Shown here one piece after another: positions 47,801 to 59,800 of a DNA stretch of 64,000 bases. Source of the stretch: Amborella trichopoda (lineage: Eukaryota > Streptophyta > Magnoliopsida > Amborellales > Amborellaceae); assembly GCF_000471905.2 (NCBI RefSeq), contig NW_006500031.1, positions 3,623,428 through 3,687,427 on the forward strand. Reading direction: 5' to 3'. Numbering within the stretch: position 1 is the first letter of the stretch; every line of letters starts with the position of its first letter. The translations under genes and the position numbers were made by a program. Under the pieces are notes generated by a model that saw nothing but the letters and a program-made list of their open reading frames with translations, had not been told where the DNA came from and did no database searches.

Positions 47801-50800
47801 TAGAATATCCAACAATTCCCACATATAAAAGTAAAGAATGGGAAAAATTTATTTAAGGAATAGGCCAGGGGCCTGGGTGGTTAGTGTGCTTGAGCAACAA
47901 AATGACATTTGGGGTTCTATTCTTACCTGCTATATAAACCCATCAAAACATATTTATGAATAAACTAATTGTTTCTAATTCATATATTTTTATATTCCTT
48001 TGAGTTGTAGTTTATGTACCAATAATATTATGATGATGCACATCGGGATAACAAATAACACTACAAGGGCGTTGATTTCTTATTGATAAAAAAAATGCTT
48101 TATTTACCATTTCAAGCTCTAAAACCTTAACAAGCATATCAAGCTACTTTATTTAGAATTTTACACATCACAACCTCCAAAAGTATTAGAGAGTTAGAGA
48201 CAATATGATTGCAATTAAGATACAAATAAATCATCGGTTCAGCCTGCTCCTTCGACCGGCTAGAGGTGATCCCCAAAAAGTGGGGACTGAGCTAACAAAT
48301 TTAAAATTTGCAAGCCCATTGAGATACCTATTCTAAAGCGTCTAAGGGAGATCCCATATCAGGATCTACATGAATTGGGAGATCCCAGTAACTATGGTCT
48401 AGCATAACATTTCGATCACGAGTGATCTAAGAAGATGATCGAAAAGCCGTCCGTCCAACCGCCTAAGCGGACTTTTGGATAAAACGCCTAGGCAGTTATA
48501 AAGTGGACACTATTAAGCGGCCAGAACTAGGCACCCGCCTAGGCACCCAAGATGCGTGACTAGGCGGTTAAAAGGACAGGAAAAGGCATCTGCCTAGGCA
48601 TTTTATCCTTTTCCAAAAAAAGAAAAAGAAATATACTCAATTTGAGTATTATTACCATCTATGTGTAGTCTTTTCAGACTTAAAAGATTTTTGTGTAGTC
48701 TATATTGATGATATTCTAGTATTTTCTAAATCACTAGAAGATCATAAAAAACACTGAAAATAGTTAGTGATAAATTCCTAGACTGGAATTATCCTAAGTC
48801 CTAAAAAGATTGAAGTAGAAAAAACTTCAATTCAATTTCTTGGAATAATCTTGGACAACCAAGGGATAAGATTACAAGAACATATTATTACAATCTTGGA
48901 CCAGCAAGGGATAAGATTACAAGAACATATTATTTCAAAAATAAAAAAATTTCCTGGCAAACTTGTAGATAAAAAACATCTACAGAGTTTTTAGGAATCC
49001 TTAATTATGGGCGAAACTTTATTCCAAACCTCTCCAAAAAGGAACAACCTTTATTGAAAAAACTCAAGAAAAATAAAGAATTTATTTGGGAAAATAAGGA
49101 CTCCAAAGCAGTCATAAGTACAATAATAATATTGCTAATGATATTTATATATTTTTTAATTTTTAATATTATACATCTAACAATAATATCATAATCAAAA
49201 TCATTAAACATAATAAATTTATTTAGTATTAATAATAATATTGGATAGAGGGGAAGGAGAGAGAATACAATGATAGAGAGTAAACATTCATGTAGGAGAG
49301 ATATAGATGAGAGAGAATCCATTAAGAAGAGAGAATTCACAGAGAGAGATTTTTTTTTTTAAACTTTCAAAGAAAGAAAATATATTGAGAAAAAGAGATG
49401 GTGTATTTTTTTTTTTTTTAGGGGGGGGAGAGAGGGGGGAGAGTAAATATTAAAGATAAGAGAGAATCTATTAAGAGGAAAGAGAGAGTGAATATGGTCA
49501 TGAATATGGGAGAGTAATAAATATGTAAGTGAAAGTTAAAATTGGAATAAATAAAGTCTAAAGGATTAAAATGAAAAAAGAAAAAAAGATACTTGGCATG
49601 AGAATAAGATGGTCCTCCTCTCACTTTATATATAATAATAGAATGATAGACAGATAGATAGATATAAATCACATAGAATGCATTAAATCCTTGTATCTGT
49701 GAACCAGAACTCAACACTGGCCATAGAAAATCAGGCTATGACCAGCACAGCCCGAAAAAAAATCAGATGGCAGTAGTAACGCAACTCCATCACTACATTC
49801 AACTGAACACATACCATCAACATGTCCTAAGAAATATTAACGTCAAGCACTGATTTCCATTCAAGTGTAAACATGATAAGAATTGCACCGATGCAAACTT
49901 AAAGGAGTAGAAACTAGAATCATCAAAACTTTCCAACAGGTTGCAGGGAAAATTTTATTTTTACTCAAAAAAAGCGCACAAATGAGGATAAATAAAACAA
50001 ACTGGTGCCAATCGAAAAGCAATATCACACACATGTACTCATGCATGCATGTCATGCATGCACTCAGGTGCACGAGCACACTCATAGGAAACATGCATTA
50101 AAAGATGCAAATGTAAATAGTGTTGGGATTATGTGGCCATAAAAGGCCTTCTTATAACTAATATCCTAATATAGTGGAACATAAACTCAATGGGAGTATG
50201 GTCCTTAATGGACCATACTAGGTAAATGTTATTTACCGATACTAAGACTTGACATGACGTGCTAAGTCAGTCGAGTTGGAATGCCCATGGTACCTGAGCA
50301 TGGAATTAAACCGATGAGGGATTTGTGGGTAGGTCATCCCTTGATGAGGTCTGAGTTACCCGAATGAGTGAGTCAAGGGACTGTGTGACCCTTTTGTGCG
50401 ATGGTTGGCCTTTATAGAAAAGGGTCAAAGCCTCATCACTTAACCATCACACGACATGTGCATATGCTAGCCATATCGAGAAATCGAACCATCTTTCAGG
50501 GTGAAGCGTATACATGTGCAAAAGATTATCTCTATGCACCATAGAGTTGTGGTTGCCTCAGGTCTAGGTGACATTAATTCGTCTCTAGGGGAGAACCAAT
50601 AGTCCATAGATTGAGATTGCGTCTCCTTACCTATTGGCTGACTTTGGTGGCCCAATCATGAACCCCTGCGGTGGTTTGTGGGTCATGAAAACTGCTGGGT
50701 CAGTTTGAGAAAGCAAATGTGGATAATAGTCCATAGTAGAAGGTGGGGTTCTCAACGATCTTATAATTTATAAACCTTGTTAGATCCGATTCCCATCAAA

Positions 50801-53800
50801 ATTATTTCGTTTTAATTATTTTTTATGATATATGATTTTTAGATTGATTATTTGAATTTTTGTGAATCTCTGGATATTTTATTTTTACAAATTAGATTTA
50901 TAAATCTACAGATAATCATTTTTTAGTATGTAAATATTAAAAAAAATAAAGTTTATTTCCATATTTCTAAAAATTAAAATATGAATTTTATAATTCACTA
51001 ATCATATGGGGGCCCCACCATGGAACATGGACCCACCATTAATTAAATCACATGGGGGATTGAGTGGAGCCCACATGTGGCCACCTAAGGGTGGTACGCC
51101 CCACTCAATAAGAAACACCCGTCTTACTGTAAAAATTGCACATGACTTGATTGAAGTGGGGACAACATGAAAACCACCAAGGGTGGCATGCCCCACTCAA
51201 GGCAACCCTTACAAAAAGTTGGCCAAGCCAACATGGCTAGCAATTCAAGATGAAATATTTTGGTATGATTTGAAATTTAAGGAAGATTGATTTCAATCAA
51301 AATATTGTGTAAGTAGGTTATGGAAAAATATAGTAAAATTGATAATATTTTTCATATTATAATATTTGATGGGATTTAGGAAGCTGGAGGATAAAGTTCT
51401 AGCAATTTCTTTTTAATCATGCTGGTTGATGCAAGAAACGTATGGCTCATATTTCTCACTCAATAAGTGATGCAGAGAAAAAAAAAATTTAAATTTTTTA
51501 TTATTATTAGGATTTTTAAGTATATCTCTAACTTAATAATAGGAGGTACGTAGGGATAATTAGGTGGGAGTTTATCTTGTACGTGAATGAATTGATATTT
51601 ATCAATTGGGTGGTTAGTTTAAGAGTATAAATAGGATAAAGTTAGTACTAGGGGGTTTATCTTTTCAACAATGGGTAAAACGTGGGTGGCACGTGAATTT
51701 AAGAGAGAGAAGATAGGGGTGAGAGAAAATAGGTTAAGGGAGATAAAATAGGAAAGTCAGTTGTTTATTTTCTTTTCTTTTTCTTACTCTATTTAAAGAG
51801 ACATTTCCCTTCATTGTAAAGAGGTGAATGAGTTAATAAAATTTGGTCTCGTGAAGAGATTATTTTGGGGTGGATTCCTTTGCAAACCTTGAGAGAGGGT
51901 ATATTCTCTCAAATCTTTTCTTTTTTTATTGTTATTATTTTGGTTTATTTCTCCCTACATCAATTGGTATCAGAGCAAGTTAGGTCTAGAATTTACAATG
52001 CCACTAAAAGCCAATCAAGCTAATCCTGCCCTGGCTATGGAAAATCATTGGGGAGAAATTTTGACTAAAGCCCTAGAGGATTTTTGAACTGAAGTACGTG
52101 AGATGAATCAAGAGATGAATCAGAGAATGCAACGCCTAGAGGATTTTCAAACTGAAGTACGTGAGATGAATCAGGAGATGAATCAGAGGATGCAACAGTT
52201 GGATCAGAGATTGCAGCGGTTGGAGAATAACCTTCCTCGCGAAGAAGGTACTAGCAACAACATTAATCTTGCATCAGAAATTCCACGACAAACCCAGAAT
52301 GTTGATTTCACGTGTACTGAAGAAATTTACAGGCCAAATCCGCATCCTATAAAGCGACCACGAGATTTTAGTATTAAAATCGATCTCCCAAAATTTCATG
52401 GTCAAGGGTATTCATCAATAGAATATGGTGCTTCTTTGGCGGAGGACCCATTCCTAGTTCGAAATAATCAGCCCAAGCTTTTATTCACCAATTACTCTTG
52501 GGACACAGTTGCAGGCAAAGAGTCTTATATTAGTCTTGAAGACATTGAAGAAGAAATTAACATTAAAGAAATTGAAGAAAAGGTGTCGAGACGCGGGGTG
52601 AGATTACATCACCAATTAGCAGATGGTGATTGGCTTCAAGCTCAAGGTCGAGCTTCTCCCAATCCCGGGAGAATGATGCAAATAAAAAAAAATTAATTAA
52701 TTTTTTATTATTATTAGGATTTTTGAGTTTATCTTTAACTTAATAATAGGAGGTCCGTAGGGATAATTAAGTAGGAGTTTATTTTGTACGTGAATGAATT
52801 GGTATTTATCGATTGGGTAGTTAGTTTAAGAGTATAAATAAGATAAGGTTAGATCTAGAGGGGTTTATCTTTTCAACAATAGCTTTGGGTAAAATGCGAG
52901 GGTTTATCTTTTCAACAATAACTTTGAGTAAAACGTGGGTGGCACGTGAATTTAACCGAGAGAAGATAGGGATGAGAGAAAATAGGAAAGTCAATTGTTT
53001 ATTTTCTTTTCTTTTTTTATGTCTATTTAAACGGACATTTCCCTTCATTGCAAAGAGATGAATGAGTTAATAAAATTTGATTTCGTGAAGAGATTAGTTT
53101 GGGGTGGATTCCCTTGCAGACCTTGAGAGAGGGTATATTCTCTCAAACCTTTTCTTTTTTTATTGTTATTATTCTGGTTTATTTCTCCCTACATCAACAG
53201 GTCTCTTATGCTTAATGGTCTGGATAAAATCTCGGATGGCTAACCCTAAGGAAACCCTCGCTCATGAAAAATTTATAAACAGGGGTTTTCTCTCACATAA
53301 TTCTCCACACCACATATCTCATCTCTCTCTACTCTCTCTCTAAAAGGGTGGCACGCAACCCTCAGGGTTTTCATCTGTCTCCTCTCTCATCTCAAGATCT
53401 TTAAAGTGGGTTGGAAGGGGGTCACGCCCCACTTAGGTATTAAGACGGAGCACACCCACTTAGTTGGTGAAGGCATTGAAGCCTTATGCATTTAATTGTT
53501 TCATACTCTCATAATTAAGGGTTGAGCCTTAAGCTTTCCCATACTTGGTAGATCCAAGATAGACCTTTGATCCCGTGCGCCATTGGAGGAGGAGACGAGG
53601 TGTGGGGTGTACAAAGCCAGATTGAGGTAATCTCCAACATCTTCCTTTTATGCTTTCTTGTGATCTGTTATTCCTATGAGTATTATGTGCTTCATAATCC
53701 CAAGATCAAGTTTATGCTATTTTTTTGTGTCAAAAAAGGATGGTTAATGTGGCAGTAAGTGAGAGTCATTGGGATTCCTTGTGTTTTAATTATTTCTCAT

Positions 53801-56800
53801 TATGCATTTGGACATCTGTAAGTAATCCGGGTGGTGAAGATAAAGAAAACATAGAAAACTTTTAACCGGTAAACACTTGCCCGGTTACATAGTCCAATTT
53901 TCATTGGTTTCAAAGCAAGATCATTTGCTGCCATATCTCTTTTATTTTACTTTTTCTGTGAGTTGAAAACCAAAGATTCGAAAGACAATGGATTTGTGGT
54001 CATATGGCAAACTTCCGGAAAGCTCAATGGCATGACTCCTACACCGAAAAGGCACTCTGTAGAATCGGGTATTCTTTGTTGTTTAAAAGAACTGATATGA
54101 ACAAGAGAATGAGGTATTTCTCTAATAAATACTTCAATGATATTTTGTGTTTTTGAGAGAACTGAGAGGTATCAGTTGTGACCCTGTAAAATCAAGGAAT
54201 TGTACAATGAGTTTCATGAATTTTTCCACCAAATAAATAATTTTATTTCTAGGTAATATTTGACAATAATTCATCAAATTGAGTCTACTTTCAACCAAAA
54301 ATAATTTCATGAAGAAAATTCTTGTGGTTTAAAAGATATGGTCTTTTATTGAAGGGTGCGTAAGTGTTGTTTTCTACAACGAAACTGTTTCAGTGACATG
54401 AATGTCAACATTTTATTTCCATTCTTAACAGAATGATTTGAGGGCCACACTGAGTTTCAAGTTGTCATTTTGAGTTTAGTTTCTAATAAAATTTATTTGA
54501 GAGAAAAATCCATAAGAAATGGAGAATTTTTTTTTTGGAGATGGGTCATCCTGAATTTCTATAGTTAGATGTGTTTCATTGAGATGTAAATATCTATATT
54601 TGTCACGCCTATTTAACATAGTAACATGAGGCCTGCAGAATATATTTGTTGCTATTTTGTCTACTTCCAAAGGTAATTTTTTTAGATAGTGTTCATCCTG
54701 GAATTCTGCAATATGATATATTTTGTTACATGAATAGTATTCATCTTGGAATTCTGCAATATGATATATTTTGTTACATGAATGTCATTTATTGATTTCT
54801 CTGAAGAAAAATATTATTTGGGAATCACACTATGATGTTATGTTTTTGTTTTGAGTCTATTTTTCAACAGAAAAGATTTCAATAAGAAATTCTTTGAGGA
54901 ATGAAAGAAATAAACACTTTATTGAGAGGCGTGCAACCTGATTTTCTGTTGTGAAAATTGTGTTGTGATGTATATGTCACTAATTGATAAACTCACTAGT
55001 GGTGTGATTTGAGGATGGCACTGAGTATTGATTTTGAAATTTGAGTCTGTTTTCATACTCAAAAGTTTCAAAGATAAGTTCTTTATCAGTTGAAGAGATA
55101 TCATAATTTTATCATGGGATGCTAATCTTCTATTCTACAATAAAGCAAAAGATGTGACATGTTAAGGCACATCTTTGTACTACTTATAATAGAAGCATTT
55201 TACAGGCTCATTCAAAGCAGATTGTGCCATGAGTATGGTTTTTTAACAGTAAAACTTCAGAGAAATGTAATGTAATGTTGGGAAATATGATACTCTATGT
55301 GAAGAGTGCTAAATCTAGGAACTGCATAAATAGAAAAAACATAATGCATGTAAAAGCACCTTGGTTTCTCTTTGTAATAAAGGGATATATATAAGGGACT
55401 TGGGAGAAGTATAGAAACTCTAAAATATCAGAGGGAGAATCAAAATTATGATTTTTGGAAGGACATGATGAAGAAGAGGATTTCTTCATGGTATGAGAAA
55501 GGGAGAATTCATGTGCTGAAGAGAGGGCCACTTTGTTGCCATGTAAAATCGATGACCAAGAGATTCTCCATCAGTTTTGCGCTCTTCCAAAATGATAAAA
55601 AGTTCGTCATCAAAGAAAAGCAAGGATCAAGAAAGCCCAAGTACCACACCACATGGTTTTAAGGTATGAAATCTATCCAATTTTTTTGCATGGTCAGGTC
55701 ATACAGGGAAAGAGGATGAAATTTTCTTTTCATCTCCTATATACTTCTTTGATTATATCTTGGCTCTTTGTTTTTTAATATGAATGGAATATATGGACAT
55801 TAGTTGATAGGTGCTATCGAATTTGAAATTGTCAGTTTTTGAATACCGTGTGTTTTTGTGACTCTTTGTGCTTGTACATGAACTACTTAAAGTAATAAAA
55901 CACATGTAGATGTGGTTTGATCAAAATCTACGGACCTAAGTATCAAACACGAAAGATGGGTATGGCTCATTCAAATATGTAGCACAAAGGGAGTGTTCTG
56001 ATAGAAACCGGTCTTGATAACCATCCTCGCAATAATGTCTGATGATAATGGTGTGTTGCATGTCATGAGGATCTCATGTTAAAGACTCCATGTGGTTTGA
56101 TCAAGATCTATGGACCTAAGTATCAAACACGAAAGATGAGTATGGCTCATTTAAATATGTAGCATGAAGGGAGTGTTCTAATGGAACCCAATCTTGGTGA
56201 CATCCTCTCAATAACGTCTGATGAGAATGGTGTGTTGCATGTGATGAGGATCTCATGTTAAAGCCTCCAAATATTTTCCAAGAAAATATGTGTATTTTGG
56301 ATATTTGTTAGTTTTGCTACACCTTTTTAGTAGTGTTTCATTTTAGATAAAATCATAGATGGATTTTATGATTTGTTTTGTGGCTATAACATGACTTGGT
56401 AAGTAATTAAAAGTATATGTGGTCAAAAAATTATAAAGGCTAAGTAAGTTCTTTTGGAAATCGGATTGGACCTTTTATGTTGAAAAACCTAGGTCTATGG
56501 ATACGACTTTGAGAAACACCATAGTCTTCCTAGGCCCACTAAGTATTTATGGAAAATCATTTAAACCACCGTGTTTTTTTTCTAACTATTGCTTGTGAAA
56601 ATATACCAAGTCAAGAGTTTTTATTATGAGGAGAAATATTGGGTCTTGAAAGTATTTTATGTACATGTGAGAAAGTGTAATTTATCTATGAACAGTTTTT
56701 AAATGCCCATATGTCAACTCATGTTTCATAGTACCAAATATGTGACCTGTTTTTGAGTTCTTTAGAATCTTCGATTACCTAAAACCATAAACCATATGGT

Positions 56801-59800
56801 ATGTCATGGGATAGCCATCTTGCTAGGCTTCCTTGACACATGTTGGGTTGATAAGATAACATGGTTTGTATGGATTTACAACCAAGAGACTAGTGTGGTT
56901 GAACCTTTGTGATTCGCAAAAATGGTTTTTACAATTTGCGAAACCATATGGGCATCGAGTTGCTATTTGGTATGAGACTTGCTATACGACCTCATGACAG
57001 GCATGAGAATGCTGAGATAATTTTTGTTTTTTACATGTTAGTTTTGAGTGAGAGTTGTTAACAATCCTACGATTATTTTTAGCTGCTTGGATATTCAAAT
57101 ATACAGGTATCCTATTATAAGAGATCCAGATAGCTTAACATTCCAGTGGGAGTACCTGCTAGTGTTTGGCGAGCCAACTGAAAAATGTTGTTCACCCATG
57201 GCACTTGGATATGTGGTGCCAGTTGTATGGCTGAAAATGTTGTTTCACCGATGGCACTTGGATATGTGGTGCTGGTTGTATGGCTACACAGGATACATGA
57301 TGATCTTCAGTGACAACGGGTCCTAAATTCGCGATGCGATATGAAAAAATAGATTACGACCACGTTCAGGATGTGATCGAAGCAGCAAAGAGAAAGAGAC
57401 TTCATGACTCCCTCAGAAGCTGCATCCATAAACCCTTTGTGAAAGGTTTGACAGGCGACAGAGTTCACCAGGGTTAATATAATGAGAGAGAATAAGTGAG
57501 AAATGCTTGAGAGAGATTGCAATTGGGGGATGAGAATGTGAGGAAGAGAGATTGTAAAGCCTTCAAAGGCCAAGTGAGAGATGTTGGATTTTTGTGGCCA
57601 TTAAAGGCCTTATGAGAGCATGTAACTAATATTCTGATATAATGGAATATAAACTCAGTGGGAGTATGGTCCTTAGTGGACCATACTAAGCAAATGTTAT
57701 TTGTCGATACTCAGACTTGACATGACGTGCTAGGCCAGTCGAGTTGAAAAACCCATAATACCTGGGCATGGAACTAAACCGATGAGGGTTTTGTGGATCA
57801 TCCCTTAATGAGGTCGGAGTTGCCTAGATGAGTGAGTCGAGGGACTGTGTGACCCTTTTGTGCGATGGTTGGCCTTTATAGAAGAGGGCCAAAGCCTCAT
57901 CACTGAACCATCACACGGCATGTATATATGCTAGCCGTATCGAAAAATTGAACCACTTTTAGGGATGAAGCGTGTACATGTGCAAAAGATTATCCCTATA
58001 TACCATAAAATTGTGGTTGCATCAGGTCTAGGTGACCTTAGTTCGTCTCTAGGGGACAACCTGTAGTCTATAAACTAGGATTGTGTCTCTTGCCTATTAG
58101 CTGACTTTGGTAGCCCAATCATGAACCCCTGCAGTGGCCTGTGGGTCATGAGAACTGCTGGATCAGTTTGAAAAAGCAAGTGTAAATTATAGCCCAAAGT
58201 AGAAGGTAGGAGCGCTCCAGCAATTTTATAATTCCCATCAAAATTATTTGGTTTTAATTATTTTACTGATATATGATTTTTAGATTGATTATTTGAATTT
58301 TTGTGAATCTCTAGAGATTTTACAAATTGGATTTATAAATCCAGAGATAATCATTTCTCAATATTTAAAAAATGAAAATATGAATTTTATAATTCACTAA
58401 TCATATGGAGGCCCACCATGGAACATGGCCCAACCATTAATTAAATCACATGGGGGATTGAGAGGACCAGCCCACATGTGGCAACCTAAGGGTGGTACGT
58501 CCCTCTCAATAAGAAACACCCCTCTTATCAAAAAAATTGCACATGACTTGATTGAAGTGGGGACCACATGAAAACCACCAAGGTTGGCACAACCCACTCA
58601 AGGCACAACCCTTACTAAAAGTTGGCCAAGGCAACATGGCTAACAAATCAAGTTGAAATATTTTGGTATGATTTGAAATTTAAGGAAGATTGATTTCAAT
58701 CAAAATATTGTGCAAGAAGGTTATGGAAAAATATAGTCAAATTGAGAATATTTTTCATATTACAATATTTGATAGGATTAGATTTAAGAGGCTGGGGGAT
58801 AAAGTTCTAGCATCTTCCTTTTAATCATGATGACTGATCTAAGGAATGTATAGCTTATATCTTTCACCCCACAAGTCTTTTATGATCAATATTCTGGATC
58901 AGATCTCACTAAGGATGGCTAAACCTAAGAGTACCCTAGCTCATGAAAAATCTATAAATAGGGTCTCCTCTCCGATAATTCTCTACACCACAAATCTCAT
59001 CTCTCCCTACTCTCTCTCTCTATAAGGGTGGCATGCAACCTTAGAGTTTCATCTCTCTCCTATCTCATCTCAAGATCTCTAAAGGGGGTTAGAAGGGGGT
59101 TACACCCTACTTAGGCATTAAAAGGGGCACCCCCCACTTACTTGGTGAAGGCATTGAAGCCTTATGCACTTAATTGTTCCATGCCTTAAGCTTTCCCATG
59201 CTTGGTAGATCCGTGATAGACCATTGATCCTGTGTACCATTTAGGAAGAAGACCCTGTGTGGAGTGTACTAAACCCGGTTGAGGTAATCTCTGGCATCTT
59301 CCTTTTATGCTTTCTTGTGATCTTTTATTCCCATGAGTATAATGTGCTCCATGATCCCAAGATCAAGTTTTTGCTATTTTATTTGTGTAATAAAAGAATG
59401 GCTAAAGTCGTAACAAGTGAGAGTCCTTGGGATTCTGTGTTTTTATTATTTTTCATTATGTATTTGGACATTTATAAGTAATCCAAGTGGTGAAACTAAA
59501 GAGAAGATAGAAAATTTTCAATCGGTATTTCAATGAAAACACCACTGCTTTAATGGACACATGCACATGACAATGCAAAGCCTGGAGACTTCCATCTCAA
59601 CTTTAGAAAATAAACTGTCAAAAAATATAAGTCATATCCTATCATAGAGAACGCATGGATGCTAAACTTGCATCCAAGTTTGTTTCCAAGTTTTAGATCA
59701 TTGAAGTGTCAAATAATAGTACAACAAGGTGGTGTCTCAAGATTCTAAAGATAAATCAGCGAGAACTACACAACTCATATACACTTCCTGGGAATAAAAG

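Larger units (their letters stand above)
50121..53903 (+). repeat. 5' LTR of element B (interrupted)
   Basis: TGTTGGGATTATGTGGCC start, matching 57582 onward. It is interrupted at 51468-53196 by the smaller LTR element and resumes with 'ggtctcttatgcttaatgg'. It ends 'ccaattttca' before the primer-binding site. Without the insert it is about 2.05 kb. Confidence 0.83.
53904..57581 (+). other. Internal region of element B without gag-pol
   Basis: 3.7 kb of AT-rich sequence. The longest frames (for example 55465-55662 and 57048-57326) match no family I know. Three local tandem duplications are listed separately. Confidence 0.7.
50121..59532 (+). mobile_element. Copia-family LTR element B, no recognisable gag-pol, in a BCAT intron
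   Basis: Two LTRs (50121-53903 including a nested element, and 57582 to about 59532) are of the same family as those of element A. A primer-binding site and a purine tract sit at the correct places. The inner 3.7 kb (53904-57581) shows no gag or pol motif in any frame, so it looks like a large non-autonomous derivative that would have used proteins of relatives such as element A. The target duplication is not clear, and the right end is uncertain between 59520 and 59532. Old and diverged. Confidence 0.82.
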
